Shown in pieces: positions 1 to 17,090 of a stretch of DNA of 64,000 bases. The stretch is from Bifidobacterium pullorum DSM 20433 (lineage in GTDB: Bacteria > Actinomycetota > Actinomycetes > Actinomycetales > Bifidobacteriaceae). Both the position numbers and the translations under genes were made by a program. The stretch lies in assembly GCF_000771405.1 (NCBI RefSeq), contig NZ_JDUI01000008.1, positions 145,506-209,505 on the forward strand. Direction: 5' to 3'. Under the pieces are notes generated by a model. It made no database searches and was not told where the DNA came from. It was given only the letters and a program-made list of their open reading frames with translations. Within the stretch, counting starts at the first letter, position 1. The number at the start of each line of letters is the position of its first letter.

Positions 1-1474
1 GATCGTGGAGCGAATAGGCATACCATCCTTCGGCGTGCGGTTGCGACACCGCCCAGGTAAGTCGTCCGTCATTGCCCGTGCGCAGGTCCGCAATCGTCAC
101 CGCGTCCTGCTCGACGCCGTTGCAGGTCGAGGACACCACCGACGTGGCGGTTTCGCCGCGCTGCTGCAGGATGGCGAGGATTCGGGACAGCAGTCGATTG
201 CCTGAAACGGTGATGCCGACCTGAGGCGCCTCGGCATGCCAAGCGGCATCGGTGTCACCGGATGGCGCATCGACCGTCAGCGCGGCGGTGATCTTCGCCG
301 CCGGTTCGCCGATGGTCAACGGATCAGGGAGCGTTCCCGCGCCGACAAGATCGCACATGGCGATCACCGCATCTTCCGCGGTCCGGATGGCGATATGGCT
401 GAAGTCATAGCTGCCGGGCGTCCGCAAGGTCACGTTCACCGCCGTGGTTCCGGTCTCTTTGTCCCCAGGCTTCTCCGATTCGGCTGCCGTGATGAGGTAG
501 TCCCGCGGTTCGAGCGCTCGTTCCGCGCCGGTCAGATCATGATAGGTGCCGCTCAGGCTCAGGGAATCGACGTCGACATCGGACAGAATGACCCGTACCG
601 CGCGTGACGGGTCATCGCCCCAAGCGATGACCTCATCGCCATCCCGCAGGTCGTACGCATCATTGCCTTGATAAGCGATGTATCCCATGGCCGTTTCCTT
701 GGTCGGGATCGTCCGGCGTTCCTCCTCATCGGCGGGCGTCTGAGCCGATATGACGACCTGTGATTCGTCCACGGCCGCTTCCGACGCGCAGGCCGTCGCC
801 ACGGCGGAGCCCATCGCCGTCATGGTGACGGCTGCGGACGCCACGGCCACCGACGCGCGTATGGTGCCGCCACGCCGCCTCCTACCCCCACCGACGCCGG
901 AGATCACCGTACCATCGGAGATCACCGTGCTGTCCGATACCACGGTATCGTCGGAAATCACCGCGTGGTCAGAACACACCGCGTGGTCAGAACACACCGT
1001 ATTGTCAGAGATCACCGTGTGGTCAGAACACACCGTATTGTCAGAGATCACTGTGTGGTCAGAACACACCGTATTGTCAGACGACGCCGTCTGTTCGAAC
1101 TTCTTGGGACCAGCGACCGGCGTGCCACCCGTCTCAGGCCTCACCCCCGCCTGCGCCGCCGCCATCGCCTGCTTCCCCGCTGAAGGAACCTGCGCGGCAG
1201 GCCGAACCGCCGACGTCTGCAGCGATCCGCCCGGCCGCGTCACCGATGCGGATGGGCGGCGGCTCCCCCGCACGGCCAGCGCTTCGGCGTACCGCCACGA
1301 GCCCGGTCTGCTCCCACGCAGCCGGGCGATCTGACAGCGGGCCGTCTCCCCGTTCAGTATGCGCCGCACGGCCGGTATGTCGAATCCGTGATGCATGGCG
1401 ATCGCCGTCAGCATCAGCGCCACCGCCAGGACCAACCATCCCGCGGCAACCAGTCGCAACGTTTCATAGCTCAT
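1..1474 (-). CDS. Membrane protein with hexapeptide repeats (partial)
   Basis: The minus-strand frame opens at ATG 1474 and has no stop before base 1, so the 3' end lies outside the window. A GGGGG-type ribosome site sits just upstream, and the start is 14 bases after the kinase stop, so the two genes are one operon. The N-terminus has a hydrophobic helix (about residues 6-27), then a Ser/Ala/Gly/Arg-rich stretch, then ten SDxTVx hexapeptides (about residues 132-191), then an Arg-rich patch and a second hydrophobic segment (about 200-225). A polar, presumably extracytoplasmic region follows. I recognise no enzymatic domain. Placement beside a transmembrane Ser/Thr kinase suggests a surface or signalling partner; this is inference. 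Confidence 0.75.
   Translation of the reverse strand, partial: MSYETLRLVAAGWLVLAVALMLTAIAMHHGFDIPAVRRILNGETARCQIARLRGSRPGSWRYAEALAVRGSRRPSASVTRPGGSLQTSAVRPAAQVPSAGKQAMAAAQAGVRPETGGTPVAGPKKFEQTASSDNTVCSDHTVISDNTVCSDHTVISDNTVCSDHAVCSDHAVISDDTVVSDSTVISDGTVISGVGGGRRRRGGTIRASVAVASAAVTMTAMGSAVATACASEAAVDESQVVISAQTPADEEERRTIPTKETAMGYIAYQGNDAYDLRDGDEVIAWGDDPSRAVRVILSDVDVDSLSLSGTYHDLTGAERALEPRDYLITAAESEKPGDKETGTTAVNVTLRTPGSYDFSHIAIRTAEDAVIAMCDLVGAGTLPDPLTIGEPAAKITAALTVDAPSGDTDAAWHAEAPQVGITVSGNRLLSRILAILQQRGETATSVVSSTCNGVEQDAVTIADLRTGNDGRLTWAVSQPHAEGWYAYSLHD
902..1081 (-). repeat. Ten 18-bp repeats encoding SDxTVx hexapeptides
   Basis: In the minus-strand reading frame of the flanking gene, ten consecutive 18-base units encode S-D-(N/H/D/S/G)-(T/A)-V-(C/I/V). 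The first seven units are almost identical at the DNA level (TCTGACAATACGGTGTGT and TCTGACCACACGGTGATC alternate), and the last three have diverged. The alternating higher-order 36-base pattern points to recent expansion by duplication. Confidence 0.9.
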
Positions 1475-1488
1475 CGAATATCCCCCTA

Positions 1489-3183
1489 CTAACTGTCGGT
1501 GAAGGCGCCCTCCACGGCCTGCCTTGCGGCAGCCACGTTCCCCAACGCCCGGTTTCTGGCCGCATCATGCGCCTCATCGGTGGCACCGGTCGTTTCGGCC
1601 AGACGCCCCGCCGCATCGCATAATCCCGCCATGTCTTCCATCGGCACGCCATCCGCGCGGAATTTCCGCGGATAGGCGCGCATGGCGTCCAGCGCCAGAT
1701 TCGCGGCCTCCAGACGCATCACTTCGTTGTCCTGTCCCGCCGCCGTGTTGACGAGGCTGCGCAGCATCACGAAATACGGTCCGTATCGGCCCGCATCGTC
1801 GCCGGAATCGATCAGCGGCACGATCCGCACATTGAATTCGGCGATCCCCGCGTACATGCCGGCCAATTCCGAACGTCCGAACGTCTCGACCCCGGCGGCG
1901 TCCCGCATCCAGGGCGCCGCCGCCCGTATCCGCGTCAGCCGCCGATCCCCGTCGTCTTCGGCATCGGACGAGCCGGACGCATAGTAGTACCAGTAGAGCC
2001 GTCCGGTATCGAAGCACAGTGCCGCCCACGCGGTCTCGTCGGACCGCAGCGCGTCGGCATGGCGGTCCATCAACGCCAGATAGGTGCGTTCCTCATCCGC
2101 GGAGTACACGCCATCGGCCTCATACCGTTCGATCAGATGCAAATACGGTTCGATTGCGCCGGGCAGAATCCCGGCGGCGCGAGCGCACGCCCGTTCCGCG
2201 GCGTATCGGTCCGGGGCGCGTTCGGCCTGCGTCATCCAATGGGCGTAATCGCCGTCCCTGACGCGGTCGGACGCCAGCAACGTTCCACCGGACAAGGCCA
2301 GGCATGCCGCGGAGGCTGAGACCGTTCCCACGAAGGCACGCCACCGCCGCCGGAGCATGTTCCGTCTGGCCGGCTCATCGTCCAGACTGTGGCCGAGCGC
2401 ATAGGCGAATTCGGCGCACGTCCGGTACCGACGATCCGGGTCCGCCGATGTGGCCTTGGCGATGACCCGTTCCAACCCCTCGGACAGGTCCGGTCTGATG
2501 CGGCGGATCGGCACGATGCCATCCCGCGGATGCCTCCCCGTCAACAGGTGGAACAGCGTGGCGCCCAACGCGTGGATGTCGGCCCGCGCGTCCACGGTGC
2601 CGTCCCGATCGAACTGCTCCGGAGCGCCGTATCCCGGCGTGCCCATGCGCAGACCGTCCCCGAAGGCGGGACGGGCCGTGCCGGCATCACCGGTTTCGAG
2701 GGCGATGCCGAAATCGATGAGTCTGATCGACCCGTCCGGCGTCAGCATGATATTGGACGGCTTCAGATCGCGGTACACCACCATCGGCGTCCGCCGATGC
2801 AGATAGTCCAGCACATCGCACAGTTGGATGCCCCAGTCCACCGCCTGCGCCTCGCTCCGGGGCCCTTCGCGTTCCAGTAGGGCGCGCAGCGTCTCGCCCT
2901 CCACGAAATCCATGACCACGAACACCTCCGAGGCGTCGGCGATCAGGTCGACGATGCGTGGAATGGCGGGATGGTCGAGCCGCGCGATCAGCGCGGACTC
3001 CGCACGCAGACCGCGCATCATCGCGTCATGCCGCGCCGGCGAGCCGACGTCGCGCATCTGCTTGACCGCCCACCGTCTGTTCAACGCCACGTCCATCGCC
3101 AGATAGACCGTGGCCATGCCTCCGGCACCGATTTGTGCCAGGATGCGGTACCGTCCCCCGATCAGGGCCCCTTCAGCCACCAT
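1489..3183 (-). CDS. Transmembrane Ser/Thr protein kinase
   Basis: Eukaryotic-type kinase of 564 residues. Visible motifs are the glycine-rich loop (IGAGGMATVYLA, residues 18-29), invariant Lys41, YRDLKPSN with catalytic Asp139 (the usual His of HRD is Tyr), DFG at 157-159 and the APE-like GAPEQ near 187-190. A single membrane helix lies at about 283-304 and is followed by a roughly 260-residue outer domain rich in Ala, Arg and aromatic residues that looks helical, possibly TPR-like, and has no PASTA repeats. ATG 3183 is chosen because the kinase domain starts there; upstream codons of the longer frame read as non-coding. It is co-transcribed with the membrane protein that follows. Substrates are unknown. 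Confidence 0.9.
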   Translation of the reverse strand: MVAEGALIGGRYRILAQIGAGGMATVYLAMDVALNRRWAVKQMRDVGSPARHDAMMRGLRAESALIARLDHPAIPRIVDLIADASEVFVVMDFVEGETLRALLEREGPRSEAQAVDWGIQLCDVLDYLHRRTPMVVYRDLKPSNIMLTPDGSIRLIDFGIALETGDAGTARPAFGDGLRMGTPGYGAPEQFDRDGTVDARADIHALGATLFHLLTGRHPRDGIVPIRRIRPDLSEGLERVIAKATSADPDRRYRTCAEFAYALGHSLDDEPARRNMLRRRWRAFVGTVSASAACLALSGGTLLASDRVRDGDYAHWMTQAERAPDRYAAERACARAAGILPGAIEPYLHLIERYEADGVYSADEERTYLALMDRHADALRSDETAWAALCFDTGRLYWYYYASGSSDAEDDGDRRLTRIRAAAPWMRDAAGVETFGRSELAGMYAGIAEFNVRIVPLIDSGDDAGRYGPYFVMLRSLVNTAAGQDNEVMRLEAANLALDAMRAYPRKFRADGVPMEDMAGLCDAAGRLAETTGATDEAHDAARNRALGNVAAARQAVEGAFTDS

Positions 3184-3494
3184 TGCGAATGCCTTTCCCC
3201 ATGCGTTGCCTGCCTCGTGGCTCCACATGGGACCGGCCGAACGCCGGCACCGGCACCATGTCTTTCCCCCTCCCCCAATGTACGGTCCCGTCCGACGTCG
3301 TGTCAACCGGACGCCGGCCACCGTCCGGGAAACCCCGGCCGTTCAACGCCCCGACGCCGACACGCCGCGTTCCCCTCGCACGTCGGCATCCGGACACCAC
3401 CCGGGCACCGCCCGGATACCGTTCAGCCCCCCAAAAAACACCCGAAACCACCTGAAGCTTGCCACATACCAGCCAAAACCGCGCCCGCAATACG

Positions 3495-3530
3495 CCAAGG
3501 GGCGCCTCCCTGCAGGGAGGCGCCCCTTGG
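3495..3530. terminator. 36-bp perfect palindrome after rpoC
   Basis: A perfect 36-base inverted repeat (arms CCAAGGGGCGCCTCCCTG and its complement) lies 50 bases beyond the rpoC stop codon. It is the obvious candidate for the rpoBC transcription terminator, although no T-tract follows on the minus strand. The rest of the 3184-3580 gap, between rpoC and the kinase gene, holds no convincing gene. Confidence 0.65.
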
Positions 3531-3580
3531 TGCAACGGTTCAACGCTCGGCCGTCAACCGGCCGTATGCGTCGGCAGACG

Positions 3581-7624
<4,044 letters not shown>

Positions 7625-7665
7625 TTGTATTCCTGTCTTTTGAAGTTGAGTTTCGTACGTTCATG

Positions 7666-7696
7666 GGGTCGCCGACCGGCGCACGGCCGGCGACCC
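7666..7696 (-). other. Hairpin in the rpoB-rpoC gap
   Basis: GGGTCGCCG and CGGCGACCC arms (9 bp) enclose a 13-base GC-rich loop just after the rpoB stop. There is no T-tract, so an mRNA processing or stability element, or a weak attenuator, is more likely than a full terminator. Confidence 0.5.
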
Positions 7697-7702
7697 GGGG
7701 AA

Positions 7703-11269
<3,567 letters not shown>

Positions 11270-11451
11270 TGGACGTTTCCTTATCGCTCGCTAGGTTCTT
11301 CGGTGTTCGTTACCCCGGAAGCGCTGGAACGGCCGCCATATGCCTGTACGCGGGCGCTTCCTCCTTGTCAGCATGCCCGCCATATGACATGCGTATACGC
11401 AAAGATAAAATGATACCACCACGCAACACGCCGCGCAAGCGGACGACGCGC

Positions 11452-12093
11452 CTACTGCACGATGAACGGCACCTGCTGGCTGACCACCTCGGGGTGGTCC
11501 CGCAAGCTCAGCTGCGCCACATACGTGCCCGCGGCCACCTTCGGCAGTTCGGAATCCTTCACGCATTCGCCGCCGGAACGGTTCGTGTTCCACTTCATGC
11601 CCTGAACGTCCTTGTCGCCGCTGGCCATCAGCAGCATCCGGGCATCGGCCGGACACGCGTCCGAACGCCAGATCTGGTCGGAACCCGACGTGATGGTCAG
11701 CACGCGGCTCGAGTCCGAGCCGTCCACCAGGCAGCTCTTCTCGCCGGTGTACACGATGCCGGCCGAGAAGGTGATCGATCCGCCGACTTCAACCGTTCCG
11801 GACGATACGGACAGCTCCAACGCCAAATCCTCGCCGGAACAATCACGTACCCCCGTCCCCGAAATCGGATCCGGGATGGCGGAGCGCGAGATCGAAGGCC
11901 GGTCGTCGGTCACCATCGCCCCGACGGACCAGATTCCACGGCCCAGACTGTAGACGCAGAACACCACCAGGGCAAGCACCAGTAGCGCCGCGACACCCAC
12001 CACCACACGGCGGCGACGATAAATCCGGCGCTGCTTCTCGCTCAGCTTACGCTTGCGCCGCTTCATGCCCCCTGATGTTCTCTGCGTGACCAT
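11452..12093 (-). CDS. Small membrane-anchored protein, unknown function
   Basis: About 213 residues from ATG 12093 (ATG 12066 is also possible; both have a G-rich site very close). A strongly basic N-terminus (KRRKRK, RRIYRRRR) precedes one membrane helix (about residues 31-52), which implies an inside-N, outside-C topology. The outer part has four cysteines and a beta-rich, Ig-like look (SGTVEVGGSITFSAGI; GTYVAQLSLRDHPEVVSQQ). I do not recognise a named family. It lies alone between rpoB and mutY, on the same strand. Confidence 0.75.
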   Translation of the reverse strand: MVTQRTSGGMKRRKRKLSEKQRRIYRRRRVVVGVAALLVLALVVFCVYSLGRGIWSVGAMVTDDRPSISRSAIPDPISGTGVRDCSGEDLALELSVSSGTVEVGGSITFSAGIVYTGEKSCLVDGSDSSRVLTITSGSDQIWRSDACPADARMLLMASGDKDVQGMKWNTNRSGGECVKDSELPKVAAGTYVAQLSLRDHPEVVSQQVPFIVQ

Positions 12094-12184
12094 AACTCCC
12101 CAGTCTAAGCGTCCGCCCGGTACATCATACCCCCGTGACAGCACATACCTCCATTTTTGCGCCATATGCAACGTTAGTCACCGG

Positions 12185-13240
12185 TCACCCCACAGGCAAC
12201 CGCAGCGAGCCGTCCGGCATCATCTCCAGCAGACCGTCCTCATCCAACGAGGCGATGCAGGCGTCCAACTGCACCTGATCCGGCCACAACCGTTCGATGC
12301 GCGACCTCGGCACGGCACCCGACGCCCCCGCCCCGGACGACTGGCCGCCCGCGACACCGCGCGCCGCCTGCACGGCGGACCGGCGCAAGGCGTTCAGGAC
12401 AATGCCCCGCACCTGACGATCCGTACCCTGGAACCGTTGACGCGGCCGGGTGCGGCTCTCCCCCAGACCGGGCAGCCCCGCCGCCAGGAACGCGCACATA
12501 TCCCGCAACGGGCAGTCCCCGCACTGCGGTGCCTGGGCCGTGCAGACCGTGGCCCCCAACTCCATAACCGCCTGGTTCCATATCGCCGACGGTTCATGCG
12601 GCACATGCCGGACATTGCACGCGACACCCGCGTCCGCATTCGCGCACACGCCCGACGACGAGCCCGGCGCCTCACGCTCCCGCCCCTCCCCCGGCAGCAC
12701 GCGCGCGGCCAATTCACGCTCGGCGCGGGAGGCCGCACCCCCACGCGACTCCACCCCGAGGAAGACCCTGCTCAGCACGCGGCGGATATTCGTGTCGATG
12801 ACCGCGATGCGCTCGCCGAAGGCGAAGCTCAGCACGGCGGACGCCGTGTAATCGCCCACGCCGGGCAACGCCACCAGCTCCTCATACGTACGAGGCAGCT
12901 CGTTACCGTATTGTTCGGCCACCACGCGGGCGCACTCCTGCAATCGCAACGCGCGCCGCGGATAACCGAGCCGCCCCCAGGCCGTGATCACCTCGGCGGT
13001 CGGGGCCTCGGCGAGCGCCGCCGCATCCGGCCATACCCGCATCCAGTCCATCCAGTACGGTACCACGCGGCTCATCTGCGTCTGCTGGCTCATCACCTCG
13101 GAGACCAGCACGCCCCACGGCGTGGCGCGCCCGAACCGCCACGGCAGATCGCGCGCATTCAGCTCCCACCACGCGGCCAGACGACGGTACACCGCGGCGG
13201 CTCGGTTGCGCAGTTGTTCCTCGGTTCCACGTTCAGACAC
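12185..13240 (-). CDS. mutY: A/G-specific adenine glycosylase
   Basis: Base-excision repair enzyme that removes adenine opposite 8-oxoguanine. From GTG 13240 the protein has 351 residues. The helix-hairpin-helix is LPGVGDY (about 125-131), the catalytic Asp is in AVIDT (about 149) and the candidate catalytic Glu lies before MSQQT (about 48). The iron-sulphur cluster loop C-x6-C-x2-C-x5-C is complete. The C-terminal NUDIX-like lesion-recognition domain of longer MutY proteins is short or absent, and a Gly/Ser/Cys-rich insertion precedes the cluster region. The longer upstream frame reads as non-coding. The start choice is uncertain because no strong ribosome site is visible. Confidence 0.93.
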   Translation of the reverse strand: MSERGTEEQLRNRAAAVYRRLAAWWELNARDLPWRFGRATPWGVLVSEVMSQQTQMSRVVPYWMDWMRVWPDAAALAEAPTAEVITAWGRLGYPRRALRLQECARVVAEQYGNELPRTYEELVALPGVGDYTASAVLSFAFGERIAVIDTNIRRVLSRVFLGVESRGGAASRAERELAARVLPGEGREREAPGSSSGVCANADAGVACNVRHVPHEPSAIWNQAVMELGATVCTAQAPQCGDCPLRDMCAFLAAGLPGLGESRTRPRQRFQGTDRQVRGIVLNALRRSAVQAARGVAGGQSSGAGASGAVPRSRIERLWPDQVQLDACIASLDEDGLLEMMPDGSLRLPVG

Positions 13241-13476
13241 CCCACCATTGTGCACGACACCTCCCCACCGTCTCAGGGGGCTCCCGTCGAGGCCCGCGCC
13301 GATGCCCGCGGCAGAGGGAGGATAACGGCCCGCCCTCCCCGTCAAAGGACAGTCGGCGCCGACGACGGAGGGAACGCACGGCCCGTTCCGGAATGCCCGG
13401 GGCCACACGTCCGCCGGAAACGACGGCCGAGAGAGCATCGCGCACCTGTCGGCTTGCGTCCCTAATGTTGGCAATC

Positions 13477-14133
13477 ATGACGAACGAAGCAGCGCAACCG
13501 AACGAGAACACTCCCGAAGCGCGGGTCGAGCGGATGTACGAGTACGGCTACCGCAAGTCGAACTACGGGCCGGACGAACTGGTGACCGACGCGCACGGCA
13601 ACCCGATCAGCGTGGTGGACGCCATGCTTTCGGCCGAGGCCGCCGCCCAGGCCGAAACCGTGACCCCGCACCTGTGCTACTACTCGCCGCGCATCCCGGG
13701 CAACACCGGTTCGGCGATCCGCCTGTGCGCGGTGACCGGCACGATCCTGCATCTGGTGGAGCCGCTGGGGTTCAACCTGCACGACACCAAACTGCGCCGC
13801 GCCGGATTGGACTATCACGACATGGCGCATGTGGTCATGCACCCGAACTTCGAGAATCTGGTGGAGTCGATGCCGAACTCGCGCATCATCGCGTTCACGG
13901 CGCACGCCACCAAGCTGTATACCGAGATCGAGTACAAGCCGACCGACATCCTGCTGTTCGGCCCGGAGCCGGGCGACATCCCGGACCCGGTGGACATCAT
14001 GTTCGGCCCGCATGTGGCCGAGCAGGTCCGTCTGCCGATGCGCCCGAGCCTGCGCAGCCTGAACCTGACGAACTGCGCCTCGATCGCGATCTACGAGGCC
14101 TGGCGTCAGCTGAACTTCGAAGGCGGCAGGTAA
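13477..14133 (+). CDS. trmL: tRNA (cytidine/uridine-34 2'-O)-methyltransferase
   Basis: SpoU/TrmD-type (SPOUT) methyltransferase of 218 residues. The TrmL signature order is visible: YSPRIPGNTGSAIRLCA, then LVEPLGF, then LLFGPEPGDIP, then LNLTNCASIAIYEAWRQL at the C-terminus, the knotted SAM-binding site. TrmL methylates the ribose of the wobble base in certain leucine tRNAs in other bacteria. An N-terminal extension of about 55 residues precedes the conserved domain. ATG 13477 is used. It is divergent from mutY and convergent with the UPF0210 gene. Confidence 0.9.
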   Translation: MTNEAAQPNENTPEARVERMYEYGYRKSNYGPDELVTDAHGNPISVVDAMLSAEAAAQAETVTPHLCYYSPRIPGNTGSAIRLCAVTGTILHLVEPLGFNLHDTKLRRAGLDYHDMAHVVMHPNFENLVESMPNSRIIAFTAHATKLYTEIEYKPTDILLFGPEPGDIPDPVDIMFGPHVAEQVRLPMRPSLRSLNLTNCASIAIYEAWRQLNFEGGR

Positions 14134-14188
14134 AGCGCCGACGGCTGCGGACCACAGTTCCTTGCGCCAGTCATCTATAACGCACAAA

Positions 14189-14248
14189 CGCTCACCTTTT
14201 GCTTGACGTCGGTCAAGTACTTGACCGACGTCAAGCAAAAGGTGAGCG
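14189..14248. repeat. 60-bp perfect palindrome, copy A
   Basis: A perfect 60-base inverted repeat with no spacer, centred at 14218/14219. Each arm contains CACCTTTTGCTTGAC and GGTCAAGT; inside the arm, TTGACnnnGGTCAA is itself a near-palindrome. It sits between the convergent trmL and UPF0210 genes, so it could terminate both. A related copy lies at 21824-21877 in a divergent promoter region, which argues for a dispersed repeat family rather than a plain terminator. Confidence 0.9.
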
Positions 14249-14360
14249 CAACTACGAGTAAGGCGTCAGGCTACAGCTGCAACCGCACCGCAATTTAGAA
14301 CCCCTCGAAGGGCGCAGACAGGTACCCGTACGAGAGCCGCCGCGCTGCACAGCAAGTTAA

Positions 14361-15725
14361 CTAGTTCTTGAAGCTGTGGATCGGGGCGGGGATGCGGCCG
14401 CCGCGGGTCACGAAGGCCTCGCAGCTGGTCTGGTTGACCGGCATGATCGGCGCGTAGCCCATCAGGCCGCCGAATTCCGCCGAATCGCCCACGCCCTTGC
14501 CATACACCGGGATGATGCGCACGGCCGTGGTCTTCTGGTTGACCATGCCGATGGCCGCCTCATCGGCGATGATGCCGGAGATCGTGGCCGCGGTGGTGTC
14601 GCCGGGGATGGCGATCATGTCCAGGCCGACCGAGCACACGCAGGTCATGGCCTCCAGCTTCTCGATGGTCAGGCACCCGGCGCCGGCCGCGTCGATCATG
14701 TTCTTGTCCTCGGAGACCGGGATGAACGCGCCCGACAGGCCGCCCACGTACGAGGACGCCATGATGCCGCCCTTCTTGACCTGGTCGTTGAGCATGGCGA
14801 GCGCCGCGGTGGTGCCGGGGGCGCCGACCCGCTCCAGACCGATCTTCTCCAGCACCTCGCCGACCGAATCGCCGACGGCCGGGGTGGGTGCCAGCGACAG
14901 GTCGATGATGCCGAACGGGATGCCGAGCCGGCGGGAGGCCTCCTGCGCCACGAGCTGGCCGACGCGGGTGATCTTGAACGCGGTGCGCTTGATCGTCTCA
15001 CACAGGAATTCGAAGTCGCGGCCCTTCGCCTCGTCGAGCGCACGGGAAACCACGCCGGGGCCGGAGACGCCGACGTTGATGACCGCGTCGCCCTCGGTGA
15101 CGCCGTGGAAGCCGCCGGCCATGAACGGGTTGTCGTCCGGGGCGTTGCAGAACGCCACGAACTTGACACAGCCGTAGCTGTCGTTGTCGCGCGTGTTGTA
15201 GGCGATGTCCTTGATGATGTGGCCGAGCAGTTCGACCGCGTTCATGTCGATACCGGTTTTGGTGGAGCCTACGTTGACCGACGAGCAGACGATGTCGGTT
15301 TCGCTCAGCGCCTGCGGCAACGAGCGGATGAGCATCTCCTCGGCCGGGGTCATGGACTTGGAGACCAGCGCCGAGTAGCCGCCGATCAGGTCGACGCCGA
15401 CTTCCTTGGCTGCGCGATCGAGTGCGTGCGCGAGCTTGACGAAGTCCTCGGAGGACTTGCAGGCGCTGGCGCCGACCAGCGAGATCGGGGTGACGGTGAT
15501 GCGCTTGTTGACGATCGGGATGCCGTAGTCGCGTTCGATGGCCTCGCCGGTGGCGACCAGGTCCTTGGCGTATGTGGTGATCTTGCGATAGATGTTGTCT
15601 GCGACCACGTCCACGTTGGCGTCGGCGCAGTCGAGCAGCGAGATGCCCATCGTGATGGTGCGGACGTCGAGCTTCTCCTGCTCGATCATCTGATTGGTCT
15701 CGTGGACCTCCATGATGTTCAGCAT
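14361..15725 (-). CDS. UPF0210 (DUF711) family protein
   Basis: A 454-residue member of the UPF0210/DUF711 family, related in fold to pyruvate-formate-lyase-type enzymes; its reaction is not established. The family look is seen in [33 protein letters not shown] and the C-terminal [16 protein letters not shown] 15725 has a GAAGGGA site at good distance. It follows the ACT-domain gene by 69 bases, the usual pairing in many bacteria, which suggests the ACT protein modulates it by binding a small ligand. Confidence 0.92.
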   Translation of the reverse strand: MLNIMEVHETNQMIEQEKLDVRTITMGISLLDCADANVDVVADNIYRKITTYAKDLVATGEAIERDYGIPIVNKRITVTPISLVGASACKSSEDFVKLAHALDRAAKEVGVDLIGGYSALVSKSMTPAEEMLIRSLPQALSETDIVCSSVNVGSTKTGIDMNAVELLGHIIKDIAYNTRDNDSYGCVKFVAFCNAPDDNPFMAGGFHGVTEGDAVINVGVSGPGVVSRALDEAKGRDFEFLCETIKRTAFKITRVGQLVAQEASRRLGIPFGIIDLSLAPTPAVGDSVGEVLEKIGLERVGAPGTTAALAMLNDQVKKGGIMASSYVGGLSGAFIPVSEDKNMIDAAGAGCLTIEKLEAMTCVCSVGLDMIAIPGDTTAATISGIIADEAAIGMVNQKTTAVRIIPVYGKGVGDSAEFGGLMGYAPIMPVNQTSCEAFVTRGGRIPAPIHSFKN

Positions 15726-15794
15726 GTGCGTGTTCCCTTCGGTGCGATCTTCGGATTGGATGGGTGCGTGACGAGCTGCCGGACCGGACAGCCG

Positions 15795-16067
15795 TCAGAC
15801 GCGGTGCATCTTGGTGAAGATCTCCTCACGCTGGCAGCGGATCTTGACGCCGATTTCGTCGCCGAGGGCGTCCAGATCGGTGACCATGGTACCGAATTCG
15901 GTGTCGACGTTCGCGTAGTCGACGATCATCATCATGTTGAAGAAGCCGTCGATGATGGTCTGGGAAATGTCGAGCACGTTGACGTGGTGCTCGGCCAGAT
16001 ACGTGCAGACGCGGGCGATGATGCCGACCGTATCCTGACCGACGACGGTGATGATGGCCTTGTTCAT
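15795..16067 (-). CDS. ACT domain protein (UPF0237)
   Basis: A 90-residue single ACT-domain protein that starts MNKAIITVVGQDTVGIIARV. ATG 16067 has GGGAGT nine bases upstream; the longer open frame overlapping the channel gene is discarded. ACT domains bind amino acids or related ligands, and UPF0237 proteins are commonly encoded next to UPF0210 as here. The likely role is a ligand sensor or regulator of the partner enzyme; this is inference from context. Confidence 0.92.
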   Translation of the reverse strand: MNKAIITVVGQDTVGIIARVCTYLAEHHVNVLDISQTIIDGFFNMMMIVDYANVDTEFGTMVTDLDALGDEIGVKIRCQREEIFTKMHRV

Positions 16068-16144
16068 GCGATGGACTCCCTGTTCTCGCGAGATGCCGAT
16101 TGGTTGGATGCCCCCAGTATAGGGACTGCCGCCGTCAAGCCGGG

Positions 16145-16951
16145 TCAGTGCGACCGCATGCGGCGGTTGAGGTCGCTGACCTTGTCGGAGATCATTTCGA
16201 GCTTGCGTTCCAGTTTGTCGGCCTGGCCCTTGGTGACGGGCGCGTCCTTCTCGTCGTTGATGCCGACCTCGCGGATGACCCAGGCCACGCAGGAACCGGT
16301 GATGACACCGACGATGGCGATGCCCGCCAGCACGAGCACGACGGTAATCAGACGGCCGGTGACGGTGACCGGATAGTAGACGCCGTAGCCGATGGTGGTC
16401 ATGGAGACGAACGCCCACCACAGGGCGTCCGGATAGGAGGTGATGAGGGCGCCGGGCACGTAGCGCTCCGCTTCGAGCGCGACCATGGCGCCCATGGATA
16501 TGACCAGCGCGCATGCGCCGATGATGTACAGGTTGAGGTGTCCGCGCACCCACCCGCGCACACCGGTGTGGATGGCGTAGGCGGCGGAGACGACGCGCGC
16601 GAACCGCATGCCGGGCACCAGCGGCAGCAGCAGGATGATGAATCCGAGGATATGTCCGCTCAGCCATCGCCAACTGTGTTCGGCCACGTACATGGTCAGC
16701 GCATAGTCGATGGCGTAGAACGCCCAGATGATGTCGAGCGCCACCTCGATGGCCAGCGAGACGCCGCTCGGCGGTTCAAGCAGCACGTTCACCGAGTATA
16801 GGATCAGGAACAGCGCCGAAGCCCCAAGCAGCCACCAGCGGTTGCCCCGCTCCCACTCCTCCATCGGCATGTCGTGCAACGTCTTGGGCAGCGTCTTCAG
16901 CCAGGCGATGATCTTCTCCACACTCCGCACTCTAACGTAGAGCCCGCCCAT
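16145..16951 (-). CDS. Six-helix potassium-type ion channel
   Basis: Membrane protein with the pore sequence TTIGYGVYYPVT (selectivity filter TIGYG) between two C-terminal helices, preceded by about four further hydrophobic segments, so the topology resembles the S1-S6 voltage-gated family. The fourth region carries spaced arginines (MRFARVV) but a weak voltage-sensor pattern. A short charged C-terminal helix (about 40 residues, ERKLEMISDKVSDLNRRM) could be a coiled coil for tetramer assembly. Start uncertain: ATG 16951 is given, 16975 or a GTG at 16930 or 16921 are alternatives. The probable function is K+ flux; no ligand-binding domain is present. Confidence 0.85.
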   Translation of the reverse strand: MGGLYVRVRSVEKIIAWLKTLPKTLHDMPMEEWERGNRWWLLGASALFLILYSVNVLLEPPSGVSLAIEVALDIIWAFYAIDYALTMYVAEHSWRWLSGHILGFIILLLPLVPGMRFARVVSAAYAIHTGVRGWVRGHLNLYIIGACALVISMGAMVALEAERYVPGALITSYPDALWWAFVSMTTIGYGVYYPVTVTGRLITVVLVLAGIAIVGVITGSCVAWVIREVGINDEKDAPVTKGQADKLERKLEMISDKVSDLNRRMRSH

Positions 16952-17090
16952 CAGACCGAGCCCGTCAGCCATCATCGGCGCAAAAGAAGCATGCCGTCCG
17001 CAATCGCACCCGCCTCCACGCTCGACGGCGCCATCGCGCCACACCGTCAAGAAGACCGCTTCCAAGAGTCTTCCGCTAGGCACGGCAACG

